A stretch of 64,000 nt of DNA from Nostoc sp. MG11 (GCF_014904695.1 NZ_JACXXN010000009.1:62001-126000), one strand, 5' to 3'; counted from the stretch's first letter, positions 1 through 9,469 are shown. Translations and numbers: made by a program. Notes: generated by a model from the letters alone, not told the origin.

Positions 1-303
1 CAAAACTTGAGTAACCCACTGATCTTGTAGATTTTTTACTGGCTCCTGCACAACTATCTCTGTATCACGGTGCAAGGCATTAAGCCACAGAAGTTCAGAC
101 TCAATAACATCGGGTCTTTGCCATACATTGTCCTGGAGTCTAGATATTGCTTGGTGAATACGGAGAAGAAATTTTTTCTCTTGTATTTCTACGCAAAAGG
201 TTACGCTTCCACTATGACCTAAAAACCAAAGTTTCCCTTGAGCCATACCATACTGGTCAAGTGCAGCTTTTGCGATGTAGTCATAGGCGCTAGTTTGTGT
301 CAT
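1..303 (-). CDS. APH-family phosphotransferase, N-terminal part (runs off window)
   Basis: The gene reads leftward from an ATG at 303 and stays open to base 1, so only the first 101 residues are visible. The N-terminal lobe matches aminoglycoside/homoserine-kinase-type phosphotransferases: a short helix, then a beta-hairpin containing 'GHSGSV' and a strand ending 'FLLRIHQ', followed by a helix with 'IESELLWLNAL', the usual place of the conserved acidic residue that pairs with the ATP lysine. The catalytic loop (HxDxxxxN) would lie beyond the window, so the substrate cannot be judged. A GGAAG stretch sits very close to this ATG; a second in-frame ATG 19 codons later is possible. It follows the hicBA remnant on the same strand after about 140 bp. 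Confidence 0.6.
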   Translation of the reverse strand, partial: MTQTSAYDYIAKAALDQYGMAQGKLWFLGHSGSVTFCVEIQEKKFLLRIHQAISRLQDNVWQRPDVIESELLWLNALHRDTEIVVQEPVKNLQDQWVTQVL

Positions 304-444
304 GCTTCCACAACGTTTTGCTATACCTGCTTTAACATTAATATTCACCGACAACCTAAGCGGCACAATGACCAGGCTCACCAGACGCAGATAACCTTTG
401 TTACTCAACCGACCAATATTACGGCATTCCAGTACTGCGACGAG

Positions 445-685
445 TCAAATTTGATTGTAGGCGTTTAAGAATTCTTCCCTGGAAACGCCAACTTGTGTGC
501 AGACTGCTCTCAGAGTGCCACTTTTGATTTTGGAGTGGTTCGGCATGACTAATGGTGTTTCCGTGCCATCATTCGTTCTCTTTTTTCATAACTATATGCT
601 CACGTTCACGAACCACTACAAAACCCAGCAACTCAAATGCTGCGATTACTCGGCGTTGTGGGGCATCTACCGGAAATTTCGCCAT
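445..685 (-). pseudogene. hicA: hicA-like toxin gene with a +1 frameshift
   Basis: Reading leftward from 685 gives [10 protein letters not shown], then '[21 protein letters not shown]', the typical HicA start: a small dsRBD-like mRNA interferase with a GF motif and the catalytic His in 'REHIVM'. The frame stops after 38 codons at TGA. Removing one A of the doublet at 572-573 restores the family ending (DDGTETPLVMPNHSKIKSG, then VGVSREEFL) and a natural TGA at 445-447. The start overlaps the hicB stop as TAATG, as expected for a translationally coupled pair. Either the toxin has been inactivated or the base is a sequencing error. Only the frameshift is seen directly; the toxin role is family knowledge. 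Confidence 0.7.
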
Positions 686-906
686 TAAACAGCAATCTCT
701 GCCTCAGCGATAAAAACTTCGACGGAAGGTGTATCGTCAAGAATATTCTTACCGAAGACTTCAATATAGCAAGCGATCGCCGACTTTACATCGGCTAAGG
801 CTTCTTCGTAGGTATCGCCCTGACCAACAACCGCTCCTACAACGCCAACTGGGTAAGCAACATATCCATCTGAATGCTTCTCAATGATGATTTTAAATTG
901 CTTCAT
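685..906 (-). CDS. hicB: HicB-family antitoxin
   Basis: 73-residue HicB-like protein of the short, single-domain type. It starts '[20 protein letters not shown]' and has the family signature '[23 protein letters not shown]', a partial RNase-H-like fold that binds and neutralises HicA. There is no separate DNA-binding tail, so autoregulation, if present, would need another factor. The gene lies upstream of the hicA remnant, and its stop codon overlaps the hicA start. A GA-rich stretch (AGGAAAAG) precedes the ATG. Because the adjacent toxin is frameshifted, this antitoxin may be an orphan. Confidence 0.75.
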   Translation of the reverse strand: MKQFKIIIEKHSDGYVAYPVGVVGAVVGQGDTYEEALADVKSAIACYIEVFGKNILDDTPSVEVFIAEAEIAV

Positions 907-934
907 GGGCTTTTCCTGATCAGAATATCAAAGC

Positions 935-1147
935 TCAGTTTTGCTTGAATGTTATTTGGCTAGAATCAATTACTACCATATTGTCACACACATCTGTGTA
1001 ATACCAGGAACTTGTAGAACCACAAATTTTAATTGTGATTTTCTCCCTGATTAAACATAAGATAGCTTTGTTTGGAGACTTTCTTACATTTGAAGGAGGA
1101 TCAAAAACGATAGCCACTCCAGTCCTAGTTGAAACAGTTTGTAACAA
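935..1147 (-). pseudogene. SH3-domain fragment without a proper start
   Basis: About 70 residues on the minus strand read as a bacterial SH3 (SH3_3-like) domain: 'DPPSNVRKSPNKAILC', then 'ITIKICGSTSSWYYTD' and a terminal 'VIDSSQITF'. That pattern (P-SNVR-SPN ... WY-T ... I-SSQI) is common at the C-terminus of cyanobacterial secreted or signalling proteins. No ATG opens the frame: an in-frame stop lies at about 1178-1180 and the first usable codon is TTG. It is therefore probably the tail end of a decayed larger gene. Nothing coding is convincing between 1148 and 1387. Confidence 0.45.
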
Positions 1148-1387
1148 ATCGAGTCCCGACGCATTAAATATTTTACTTTATTTTTTAACTCAGCAATATA
1201 TCTAAAATATCTCTCCATATAGCTATTTTCTAAATTTTTAACCAGTATAAAAACTTCCTGTGATAATGGGGCGATCGCAGATGTATAAAAACCTAGAAAA
1301 ATAGAATATCTGCATTGCATAGTCTATATTGATTTCAACAAAAAAATTTATTTTTGAGCTAACCGAAGAGTATTTTGGGTGTAACAA

Positions 1388-2266
1388 GTGAGAAAAATCT
1401 GGCTACTGATGACATTAGTTGGTTTGGGGATATGGCTTGTCTTACGTTCCTATCCACCGTCTGTATCTTCCGTTATACCAACTGTTAAAGCTTCACCATC
1501 AAAAACTATCCGCTACCTTAAGCGCACCTTGCCCCAAAGCATAGCTCATATCCTTGTGATTCCAGCTAATAGCCGATTTTTGGTAACTCCTGCATTATCA
1601 TCCTCGGTAAATACTGTAGAGGAATTTGCCCAGAAGCATCAAGCGATCGCGATCTTAAATGCAGGCTTTTTTGACCCAGCCAACCGAAAATCTACGTCCT
1701 ATGTTGTCATTTCTGGTCAAGTGGTGGCTGACCCCAAAGAAAACGAGCGGCTAGTGAATAATCCCAACTTAAAATCTTACTTGGGCCAGATTTTCAATCG
1801 CACAGAATTGCGGCGCTATGCATGTGGACAGAGTGTCCGCTATGATATTGCCCTGCATAGTGAGTCACCGCCAGCAGGTTGTCAGTTAGTTGATGCCATT
1901 GGCGCAGGGCCACGCCTGTTACCAGAACTCACCTTAGTAAAAGAAGGCTTTGTAGATAATGCTAATGGAAGAGATGCACTTGGCAGCAACCAACCCAACG
2001 CCAGAACAGCCGTAGGTATTACTCGTGATGGCAGTCTGATTTTAGTAATGGTGGCTCAAAAACCAAACGCTGCCGCTAATGGGATATCCTTACCAGCACT
2101 GGCAGATTTGATGAAAACCCTTGGTGCTCAGAAAGCGATGAATTTAGATGGGGGAAGTTCGTCTTCACTTTATTACAAGGGCAAGACCTTTTATGGGAAA
2201 GTTGATTTAGAGGGAAATCCCATCAAGCGACCTGTGAAGTCAGTTTTGTTGGTTCAGGAAAACTGA
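1388..2266 (+). CDS. Phosphodiester glycosidase (NAGPA)-family exported protein
   Basis: 292 residues from a GTG start. An N-terminal hydrophobic segment (about residues 4-22) indicates a signal anchor or signal peptide, so the protein probably works in the periplasm or at the surface. The body has the NAGPA/DUF2233 pattern: 'AILNAGFFDP' near residue 90, 'RTAVGITRDGSLILVMV' near residue 207 and the closing 'AMNLDGGSSSSLYY' near residue 250. In this family those segments build the active site that cleaves phosphodiester-linked sugars. Substrate is unknown; cell-wall or exopolysaccharide ornaments are plausible from the family. It appears monocistronic. Confidence 0.75.
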   Translation: MRKIWLLMTLVGLGIWLVLRSYPPSVSSVIPTVKASPSKTIRYLKRTLPQSIAHILVIPANSRFLVTPALSSSVNTVEEFAQKHQAIAILNAGFFDPANRKSTSYVVISGQVVADPKENERLVNNPNLKSYLGQIFNRTELRRYACGQSVRYDIALHSESPPAGCQLVDAIGAGPRLLPELTLVKEGFVDNANGRDALGSNQPNARTAVGITRDGSLILVMVAQKPNAAANGISLPALADLMKTLGAQKAMNLDGGSSSSLYYKGKTFYGKVDLEGNPIKRPVKSVLLVQEN

Positions 2267-2411
2267 TCAAAATTTAGAGGTTCAAATGGTTCCTCACAAA
2301 TTTCTCAAGTTTTGCAATTAATGTGATTGTTAAGGGCGATCGCAATCTAGATTTGCAATCTCAACCTGTAATCTTTTCAAAAGACCTGAGCAGTAGTTAA
2401 GGAGGTTGGCT

Positions 2412-2603
2412 ATGACAAAAGAATATATGGATGCTTTAGAAGCATTCGTTGATAAGTTGACATTAGCCGCAGTCCTAGAGATGTTAGAGCGAATATCCCA
2501 CAAAAAAGCCGAAAATCTCAGAACTCATTGGAAAGATGAGACTTCAGCAAAGCTTTGGGACAAAGCTGCTAGACAAATAGAACAGATAAATATTGATGTC
2601 TGA
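2412..2603 (+). CDS. Small hypothetical protein, helical
   Basis: A 63-residue protein starting MTKEYMDALE. I place the start at ATG 2412 rather than the upstream TTG because AAGGAGG at 2399-2405 is an unusually strong ribosome binding site with six bases to this ATG. The protein is highly charged and predicted helical, with no cysteines and no membrane segment. I do not recognise a family. A hairpin with a short T-run follows nine bases after the stop, which supports a real single-gene transcript. Confidence 0.6.
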   Translation: MTKEYMDALEAFVDKLTLAAVLEMLERISHKKAENLRTHWKDETSAKLWDKAARQIEQINIDV

Positions 2604-2611
2604 GTCAACAA

Positions 2612-2638
2612 CCGCACCCACTCTTGGATGCGGCTTTT
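2612..2638 (+). terminator. Rho-independent terminator of the 2412-2603 gene
   Basis: CCGCAcCCA pairs with TGGaTGCGG (one C/A mismatch) around a CTCT loop, followed by CTTTT. It sits directly after the stop of the small gene. Confidence 0.55.
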
Positions 2639-2703
2639 GATTCTAGCTCTCACTTCAGAACAGACTAAAATCTGTCAAATTTGACCTTTAAACTCAGATA
2701 CTC

Positions 2704-2826
2704 CTATCCCAATTTTTTATCAGGCACTCTGAGTTCACGCGTTGCTCCTCCTTGGCGATTGTCAGGCGCTCCCACTTTAGGAGGTTTAAAATTAGCTTTT
2801 CTCAATAGTTCTTCTGATTGCACCAT
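2704..2826 (-). CDS. 40-residue micro-ORF with a DUF928-like N-terminal motif
   Basis: The minus strand encodes a 40-residue frame from ATG 2826 with a good upstream AGGAAAG. Its middle reads 'FKPPKVGAPDNRQGGATR', which resembles the opening motif of cyanobacterial DUF928 proteins (PP..GAP..R.GG.TR), then ends at a TAG after ten more residues. It may be a small protein in its own right or the 5' remnant of a DUF928 gene cut short by a nonsense change; no continuation was recognised downstream. The family link is a motif impression only. Confidence 0.35.
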   Translation of the reverse strand: MVQSEELLRKANFKPPKVGAPDNRQGGATRELRVPDKKLG

Positions 2827-2977
2827 GTTTACCGCTTTCCTTTTCGATTCTATAACTCAAGTCTGCTTTTAGACTTGCTCAGCCATGCTAAGCAAACTAA
2901 AGCAATGCTTTCTCTAGAGTTATCGAAGTTTTCTTAAGGATTTATGCAAGGAGAGCAAATGATTTTTGCAATCTGCC

Positions 2978-3208
2978 TTAACTATCGGTTGTATCATGTC
3001 GGGGTATTGCTGTAGGATACTGACTACTTTCAGTTGGCGGAGATTTAATTTCTCCCTCGCAGTAACCCAGTTCGTACATACTAGCAGCTTGAGAATCTTG
3101 TTCTGGCGGCACTTTAGGTTTTCCAGCCCAGACATCAGATTTTCCTAAGTTAAACCAATCTTCATCAGTCATGCCTGAGCCGAATGTGTTCTCCGTTGTT
3201 ATTTTCAT
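2978..3208 (-). CDS. Hypothetical protein, 76 residues
   Basis: Starts MKITTENTFGSGMTDEDWF with GTGGAG ahead of the ATG. The central part, 'DWFNLGKSDVWAGKPKVPPE' followed by 'ASMYELGYCEGEI', reads like a real conserved soluble domain: a repeated LG/YxxG arrangement with aromatic anchors. The C-terminus is a Ser/Thr/Pro-rich tail. I do not know a function. It is isolated, divergent from the FtsH-like gene at 3543. Confidence 0.5.
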   Translation of the reverse strand: MKITTENTFGSGMTDEDWFNLGKSDVWAGKPKVPPEQDSQAASMYELGYCEGEIKSPPTESSQYPTAIPRHDTTDS

Positions 3209-3418
3209 GTAGGCATCTCCACTTGTTTTAAACGCGTTAGTTTCTTCTATAACTATGCTGGAATGCTACAAAGAGTAGTTACTTTACGGATACGCCTTTG
3301 AGTGGCTAGGAGTTTCAGCATTTATAATTATTTGATCTTTGCACTACTGTTTGACAAAAATCTTGTACCGTTGGAAGGAACTACTAACTCTGCACTGAGC
3401 ACTCTTCATTGATTTTGT

Positions 3419-3445
3419 AATTTCATACTTCAATTCAGCAACGCC
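3419..3445. repeat. Solo MITE end, same terminal repeat as the 34095-34322 element
   Basis: The stretch ends ...TTCAGCAACGCC; its complement begins GGCGTTGCTGAATTGAAG and continues TATGAAATTA, nearly identical to the right terminal repeat of the MITE at 34095-34322. No partner end is visible within about 300 bp, so this is a solo or truncated end, about 100 bp upstream of the gene at 3543. Confidence 0.6.
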
Positions 3446-3542
3446 GAAAGTTTGGCAAAACGATATTGTCTAATCACATTCCACTCGTAGCTAATTTCGC
3501 TTCATAATGAAGAAAGATTAAGCTGCACTCAGAAAACTCCGC

Positions 3543-4220
3543 ATGAGCCAAACTGCCCTAAATTTAGTTGCAATATCTATCTTTCTCATAACCCTTTCTA
3601 CCCTACTGGGGCCATTCATTCACTTGTCGCCTACAGTACCAGCACTTGCTACCTTCACCATCTTGGGTATAGCCACATTAGATAGTTTTGGCTTGCAAGG
3701 TAAAGGAGGTACGATCTTTTTAGATTGGATTGCTGGTTTCTCTCCTGAACACCGCGATCGCATTGTCCATCACGAAGCAGGGCATTTTCTTGTTGCTTAC
3801 CTGTTGGATATTCCTGTTACCAACTACACACTCAGCGCGTGGGAAGCTTGGAAGCAGGGGCAAGTTGGGCAAGGTGGTGTTACTTTTGATGATGCAGAAT
3901 TAGCAACTCAACTGGAAATGGGAAAAATCAGCGCCCAAATGCTAGATCGCTACTGCACTATTTGGATGGCGGGTATTGCTGCTGAAACTCTAGTTTTTGA
4001 CAATGCTGAAGGTGGAACTGATGACAAAAATAAGCTAGCAGGTGTATTGACAGTTTTGGGCTTTTCTGAATTTATTTGCCAGCAGAAACAGCGGTTTCAT
4101 GCCCTTCAGGCAAAAAATTTACTGCAAGAAAACTGGTCTAGTTACCAAGCCTTAGTCAAGGCTATGCAACAACGCGCCTCAGTAGAAGATTGTCAAAGTG
4201 CAATTAGTAGTGCTGAGTAA
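3543..4220 (+). CDS. FtsH-type (M41-like) zinc peptidase without AAA domain
   Basis: 225 residues. Two hydrophobic segments at the N-terminus (about residues 5-25 and 30-50) predict a membrane anchor. A HEAGH zinc motif lies at residues 77-81 and a later 'EGGTDDKN' supplies the third acidic ligand position seen in FtsH peptidase domains. There are no Walker A/B or SRH motifs, so this is only the peptidase half of an FtsH-like protein. Cyanobacteria and plastids carry such stand-alone peptidase-like proteins. Substrates are unknown; a membrane protein quality or stress role is inferred. The gene converges on the GGDEF gene, which ends two bases downstream. Confidence 0.75.
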   Translation: MSQTALNLVAISIFLITLSTLLGPFIHLSPTVPALATFTILGIATLDSFGLQGKGGTIFLDWIAGFSPEHRDRIVHHEAGHFLVAYLLDIPVTNYTLSAWEAWKQGQVGQGGVTFDDAELATQLEMGKISAQMLDRYCTIWMAGIAAETLVFDNAEGGTDDKNKLAGVLTVLGFSEFICQQKQRFHALQAKNLLQENWSSYQALVKAMQQRASVEDCQSAISSAE

Positions 4221-4222
4221 TG

Positions 4223-5242
4223 TCAAGAAGAAATAGCTTTTAGATGTGAGACATGGGATGAGTAATTCCAAGCGATCGCCCGGTTACGTCCCGCAGCTTT
4301 AGCTTGCAATAGGCATTGATCAGCACGATACAGTAGACTTTCTCCCTGATCATCATCCTCTGCTTCTAGACAGGCTGTACCCAGGCTAATCGTAATATTA
4401 ATAGTGAATTTATTGTTGAGTGCAAACGGCTGCTCGCTAACTATGCGATTGAGACGACGTGCTACACCTAATGCTTCTTCACCTGTAGTGTGAGCCAAAA
4501 GAATCACGAATTCTTCGCCACCATAGCGAAATGCAGTATCTTGAAAACGCAAATTGTGTCGCAGCCGAGTACACAGCAATTGCAAGAGGCGATCGCCAAT
4601 TAAATGTCCATGAGTATCATTGACTTTCTTGAAATAATCCACATCCAAAATAATCAAACTCATCGGTTCTCGCTGAGTCCTAGCTTTTTGAATTTGCCTG
4701 GGTAAGTCCCATTCCAAAGCACGGCGATTATTCATTTCTGTTAATGAATCAGCCAAGGCGATCGCTGACAATAAATCATTTGTCCGCATCAGATCGCGGT
4801 ACTTTTGTGCTTTCCGCAAGCCAACTGTCAATTGGGCTAGTATTAATTGATGGTTGGTAGTCAATGCCTTAGAGTCTATTTTATCTTCGAGAAGCTGCCA
4901 AATATAAGCATCTGCTCCTTGTTTTAATGCAGCAGCAGTCATTTCTAACTCCCTCTGCCAACCATACATATTTCTATCAGCAAGCTGCTGAGGACGATCC
5001 TCAAAGAGAATACAGTATATCCAAGATAGCTTTGTCTGATCTTTAAGCCAACAACACAGTTCCATACTGCCATCCAAGCTAGCCTGCACAAGTATTACAT
5101 CGGGCGGGGTAATTTGAATGCGCGATATTGCTTGATCTAAATTGGTAATAACTTCTACACTAAAAGCGCTTGTATAACAGATCTGATCTGGAAGTGTTGC
5201 AAGAAAGTTATTACTTCCAAAGACCAGAATAGAAATATTCAT
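4223..5242 (-). CDS. Diguanylate cyclase with degenerate receiver domain
   Basis: 339 residues. Residues about 1-120 have a response-regulator-like layout, but the phospho-acceptor position reads 'PDVILVQASLDG' (Gln53 region) instead of an LLD motif, so phosphorylation is unlikely. The C-terminal GGDEF domain is intact: 'LIILDVDYFKKVNDTHGH', the signature 'RYGGEEF' near residue 233, and an RxxD product-inhibition site (RFQD) five residues before it. It should make c-di-GMP from two GTP in the cytoplasm with product feedback. No membrane segments. It is alone on its strand. Confidence 0.85.
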   Translation of the reverse strand: MNISILVFGSNNFLATLPDQICYTSAFSVEVITNLDQAISRIQITPPDVILVQASLDGSMELCCWLKDQTKLSWIYCILFEDRPQQLADRNMYGWQRELEMTAAALKQGADAYIWQLLEDKIDSKALTTNHQLILAQLTVGLRKAQKYRDLMRTNDLLSAIALADSLTEMNNRRALEWDLPRQIQKARTQREPMSLIILDVDYFKKVNDTHGHLIGDRLLQLLCTRLRHNLRFQDTAFRYGGEEFVILLAHTTGEEALGVARRLNRIVSEQPFALNNKFTINITISLGTACLEAEDDDQGESLLYRADQCLLQAKAAGRNRAIAWNYSSHVSHLKAISS

Positions 5243-6290
5243 TGTTTGCTTTTATTCTATTTTGATTTCAAGATGCTTAACCTAGTAAAACTTGCCGCTA
5301 TTCTTCCTAATAATAAAAATTCCAGGATTTTTAGCTAGTATATATTCCTGGTATTTGACCATTTTAATGCTAAATCCACAATAATATTGCACTTTTAATC
5401 TCCTCTTAAGACTTTATCTCTCCTATAGTCCGTAGGACTGCAACTGATGATACCTAATGTCATCTTTACAGTATTTTTTTCAAACGGTATAAATACTGAA
5501 TATTCTTCTTCAACATAAAAGTATTACTGTAATTTCCAGGTGTTAGTTATTTGAGATAATTGCAAAATCAAGATTTTCCGCTATTCACTATTTCAGACAA
5601 GAAAAATTTTTTAACCTGAATATAAACTTTAAGAATTTACTAAATTTTCCATTCACCTGCAAAATCCGAGATATTGTATTATGGACTATAAATATACTAA
5701 TTTTTAGCACATTTAAATAGTATCCAGTCAATAGTTAGATTGCGTAGTAAAATGTCATTTATTTGTTGTGGAGAGAAATACAATATCTAAAAATTGCCAC
5801 TTAATAATTCGGTTTTTCAATCTCTTGCTTCATTGCTATCCCGCCCAGAAATAAATTTCCGCGCTAATATCTCAACTCCATGCTTTGTGAACTCAAGCTA
5901 AAATTTGGTCTTCTTTAGAAGACTTTAGCTATTGTTGAAAACGATGTAAAATCATCAGTTTTAACTTAGTTCTGCTATGCAGCCCAGAACTTAAATCTTA
6001 GTTAAAATATGTGTCTAACGACATGACAGTAACAAAAAATGTATAACATTTTAAGACTTTGGCAATAAGTCTAATGTATGCGTATATTAGAAATAAAAAG
6101 TTTTTCTTTTTGTAATCTTTTGTATTAATTTACTTTTTCACATCATTTTAATTAAATAAAAAATATAATTTGAAAGATTCCCCTCAGAGGAGGGGATAAA
6201 TGTGAGTCTGCTCATTTAAAGAGCGGAAAAATTAAGAAAGAATTTTTTGATTCAACTCGTTATTAATCTAAACTTTTGCTAAAAATTAGA
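5243..6290. other. AT-rich intergenic region, about 1 kb
   Basis: No convincing coding frame on either strand. Two structures stand out: a small hairpin AGTCC-gta-GGACT near 5427-5439, and a stem at 5896-5930 in which AGCTAAA pairs with TTTAGCT around an inner GTCTTC-ttta-GAAGAC hairpin, with a five-base one-sided bulge. The rest is long runs of A and T. It could hold a small RNA, but no promoter-terminator pair is clear. Confidence 0.4.
6180..6195 (-). terminator. Hairpin downstream of the HMA-domain gene
   Basis: CCCCTC and GAGGGG pair around an AGAG loop, about 95 bases past the stop of the minus-strand gene at 6291. The T-run is weak, so its role as a terminator is only suggested. Confidence 0.35.
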
Positions 6291-6491
6291 TTAATAACCT
6301 TCAACTGTGTAACCAGCAGCAACAATCACCTGTTTAATTGACTCTTCAGAAGCGGCTGATTCTACTGTGACAGTTTTACCGTTGACATCAACATCCACCT
6401 TGGCATCAGGTTCCATTACGTGAATCGATTCAGTAATTGTATCTGCACATTTTTCACAAGTAATATTCGATACTTTCAGTTTTAGTGCCAT
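6291..6491 (-). CDS. Heavy-metal-associated (HMA) domain protein, CopZ-like
   Basis: 66 residues forming a single ferredoxin-like HMA domain. The metal site is 'NITCEKC' (Cys12 and Cys15), and the C-terminus ends with the typical 'VIVAAGYTVEGY'. Such proteins ferry Cu(I) or a similar soft metal ion in the cytoplasm to a P-type ATPase. No ATPase or regulator is adjacent, so the metal is not defined. AAGG lies just upstream of the ATG. Confidence 0.85.
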   Translation of the reverse strand: MALKLKVSNITCEKCADTITESIHVMEPDAKVDVDVNGKTVTVESAASEESIKQVIVAAGYTVEGY

Positions 6492-6771
6492 TTGTTACCT
6501 TTGTACGTGTATTCTAAATTATTTCTTAAGGATTAATATATTGATTAAAACGCGATCGCTCATCCCGCTAGAGTTAGGTAATTGGGGTTAAATATCACAA
6601 TCACTGTACATAACTCACCAATTGGCAAAGTCACCTAGCAGCAACACGGAACAAAATGCGAAAATATATAAACTTACAGAAAAGGTGAAGATAACAGCTA
6701 AAGGATAAAGTACGAGAAAATAACCAACTGCTTTATACTTCACACTTTATACTTAATACTTCAGTTCACCC

Positions 6772-9432
6772 ATGTCTTCAAATCCCCAGAAACTCAGCGG
6801 TAACGAAATTCGCAACCTATTCCTTGACTTCTTTGCCCAAAGAGAACACCAAATTCTCCCAAGTGCCTCTCTCGTGCCAGAAGATCCTACCGTGCTGCTG
6901 ACGATCGCGGGGATGGTACCATTTAAGCCGATATTCCTGGGACAGCGCACGCCGGAATTTAAGCGGGCTACCACTTCTCAAAAGTGTATCCGTACCAATG
7001 ATATTGAGAATGTTGGACGCACTAAACGGCATCACACGTTTTTTGAGATGCTGGGTAACTTTAGCTTTGGTGACTATTTTAAAGAACAAGCGATCGCCTG
7101 GGGTTGGGAAATCTCTACAAAAGTGTTTAATTTTTCGCCTCAAAACCTTGTCGTCAGCGTCTTTGAAGAAGATGATGAAGCCTTTGCAATTTGGCGTGAT
7201 CAAATTGGTGTGCCGGAAGCTAGAATTAAACGTCTGGGCGCAGATGATAACTTTTGGGCAATGAGTGTTACTGGGCCTTGTGGTCCTAGTTCCGAGATAT
7301 ATTACGACTTCCACCCGGAACGCGGTGACGACAACATTGATTTAGAAGACGACTCCCGGTTTATCGAGTTCTACAACCTCGTCTTCATGCAATATAACCG
7401 GGATAATTCAGGCAATTTAACACCTCTGCAAAACAAGAACATCGATACCGGCATGGGTTTGGAGAGAATGGCGCAAATCCTCCAAAAAGTCCCCAACAAC
7501 TACGAAACTGACCTGATTTTCCCAATTATTCAGACAGCAGCGGAAATTGCTGGCATTGAATACCACAGTAGCGACGAAAAAACCAAAGTTTCTCTAAAAG
7601 TCATTGGTGATCACATTCGTGCTGTCATCCACATGATAGCCGATGAAATCCGCGCTTCTAACGTGGGGCGGGGTTACGTAATGCGGCGGTTAATTCGGCG
7701 TGTGGTGCGTCATGGGCGATTAATTGGGATTTATCGTCAAGACGTTGCATACAACGTCTTTACACCACAAGTTGCTGAAACTGCGATCGCTCTTTGCGAA
7801 TCAGCTTACCCCAACGTGCGGCAACGGGAAGCAGCAATTAAAGCCGAACTGCAACGCGAAGAATCCAATTTCCTCAAAACTCTCGATAGAGGCGAAAAAC
7901 TACTAGAAGAAATCATTCAAGAGGTGAAGCAGCAAGGAATAACTCAAATTAGCGGTGAAAGTGCTTTTACTCTCTACGATACCTACGGTTTCCCTCTCGA
8001 ACTTACTCAAGAAATCGCCGAGGAAAATAATCTCACCGTTGATGAAGCGGGATTTGATGTAGAAATGCAAAAGCAGGTGGAACGTGCCAAAGCAGCACAC
8101 GAAACCATCGATTTAACTGTGCAAGGTTCCCTCGACAAGTTAGCAGAACACATCCAAGCTACCGAATTTATCGGCTATACCCAACCAGTAGCAACAGCGA
8201 GAGTCGAAGCAATATTAGTAGAAGGTGTGTTCCAAGAAGAAGCAGAAGCCGGAACAGAAATACAACTTGTTCTCGACCAAACGCCATTTTATGCTGAATC
8301 TGGGGGACAAATTGGCGATCGCGGTTATATCTCCGGTGATGGGATCTTAGTTCGCGTTGAAGACGTGAAAAAAGAATCTGATTTCTTCATCCACTTCGGA
8401 CGTATCGAACGCGGTACACTCTGCGTAGGCGATACCGTCACCGCCCAAATTGATCGCGCTTGTCGGCGTCGTCTCCAAGCTAACCATACTGCAACTCACT
8501 TACTGCAAGCGGCATTGAAAAAAATTGTCGATGATGGAATATCGCAAGCGGGTTCGTTGGTATCTTTTGACAGGTTGCGCTTCGACTTCAACTGTCCGCG
8601 TGCTTTGACAGCAGACGAAGTTCAACAAATTGAGGAACAAGTTAATAGTTGGATAGCTGAAGCACACGCTGCAAAAGTGGAAGTATTACCTTTAGCGGAA
8701 GCCAAAGCTAGGGGTGCTGTCGCCATGTTTGGCGAAAAATACGGTGAAGAAGTGCGTGTGATCGACTTCCCCAGCGTCTCAATGGAACTGTGCGGTGGAA
8801 CCCATGTCAGCAATACCGCTGAGATTGGCGTCTTTAAAATTATCTCGGAAGCTGGTGTAGCTTCTGGAGTACGGCGCATTGAAGCTGTTTCGGGGCCAGC
8901 AATACTGGATTATCTCAACGTTCGAGATAAAGTAGTGAAGGATTTAAGCGATCGCTTTAAAGTTAAACCCGAAGAACTACCAGATAGAATCACAAGTCTG
9001 CAAAACGAACTGCGAACAGCTGAAAAGCAACTGGAAACTTTGAAAGGACAGTTGGCGATCGCTAAATCTGATAGCTTGCTACAAACAGCGGAATCCATAG
9101 GCGATTATAAAATTATCGTCGCTCAATTAGAAGACGTTGACCCAGAGTCTTTGAAAACCGCAGCCGAACGCTTGTTGCAAAAAATCGGTAACGGTGCAGT
9201 GGTATTAGGTTCCGTTCCCGAAGCCGGGAAAGTTAGCTTAGTTGCAGCTTTTAGTCCAGAAGTCAACAAAAAAGGCTTGCAAGCTGGTAAATTTGTCGGT
9301 GCGATCGCTAAAATCTGCGGTGGTGGTGGCGGTGGACGCCCAAACTTAGCCCAAGCCGGAGGGCGCGACGCAAGTAAATTACCAGAAGCGTTAGAACAAG
9401 CACGAAGTGAGTTAAAGTCTGGGTTGAGTTAG
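6772..9432 (+). CDS. alaS: Alanine-tRNA ligase
   Basis: 886 residues, the usual length for bacterial AlaRS. It activates alanine and charges tRNA-Ala in the cytoplasm. The aminoacylation domain opens with '[12 protein letters not shown]' and class II motifs ('[17 protein letters not shown]' near residue 87 and '[11 protein letters not shown]' near 236). The editing domain has '[11 protein letters not shown]' and '[13 protein letters not shown]', its zinc-binding His and Cys residues. The C-Ala domain ends with '[15 protein letters not shown]'. It starts with an ATG and stands alone between long spacers. Several HIP1 sites lie in frame. Confidence 0.98.
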   Translation: MSSNPQKLSGNEIRNLFLDFFAQREHQILPSASLVPEDPTVLLTIAGMVPFKPIFLGQRTPEFKRATTSQKCIRTNDIENVGRTKRHHTFFEMLGNFSFGDYFKEQAIAWGWEISTKVFNFSPQNLVVSVFEEDDEAFAIWRDQIGVPEARIKRLGADDNFWAMSVTGPCGPSSEIYYDFHPERGDDNIDLEDDSRFIEFYNLVFMQYNRDNSGNLTPLQNKNIDTGMGLERMAQILQKVPNNYETDLIFPIIQTAAEIAGIEYHSSDEKTKVSLKVIGDHIRAVIHMIADEIRASNVGRGYVMRRLIRRVVRHGRLIGIYRQDVAYNVFTPQVAETAIALCESAYPNVRQREAAIKAELQREESNFLKTLDRGEKLLEEIIQEVKQQGITQISGESAFTLYDTYGFPLELTQEIAEENNLTVDEAGFDVEMQKQVERAKAAHETIDLTVQGSLDKLAEHIQATEFIGYTQPVATARVEAILVEGVFQEEAEAGTEIQLVLDQTPFYAESGGQIGDRGYISGDGILVRVEDVKKESDFFIHFGRIERGTLCVGDTVTAQIDRACRRRLQANHTATHLLQAALKKIVDDGISQAGSLVSFDRLRFDFNCPRALTADEVQQIEEQVNSWIAEAHAAKVEVLPLAEAKARGAVAMFGEKYGEEVRVIDFPSVSMELCGGTHVSNTAEIGVFKIISEAGVASGVRRIEAVSGPAILDYLNVRDKVVKDLSDRFKVKPEELPDRITSLQNELRTAEKQLETLKGQLAIAKSDSLLQTAESIGDYKIIVAQLEDVDPESLKTAAERLLQKIGNGAVVLGSVPEAGKVSLVAAFSPEVNKKGLQAGKFVGAIAKICGGGGGGRPNLAQAGGRDASKLPEALEQARSELKSGLS

Positions 9433-9450
9433 TTGTGTTTTCTTGTATGG

Positions 9451-9469
9451 CAGGCATTTTGTCTGCCTG
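9451..9469 (+). terminator. Hairpin after alaS
   Basis: CAGGCA pairs with TGCCTG around TTTTGTC, about 20 bases after the alaS stop. The tail is A/T-rich (AAAATTATT) rather than a clean T-run. Confidence 0.45.

Noticed and set aside
238-688. Two plus-strand frames over the hicA region
   Set aside because: They are antisense shadows of hicA and the APH gene start.
1084-1320. 78-residue minus-strand frame
   Set aside because: Overlaps the SH3 fragment in another frame; composition is random and hydrophobic with no motif.
2681-2872. Plus-strand frame of 63 residues
   Set aside because: Antisense to the micro-ORF with the ribosome binding site; no motif.
6817-7314. 165-residue frame antisense to alaS
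   Set aside because: alaS motifs are unambiguous on the other strand.
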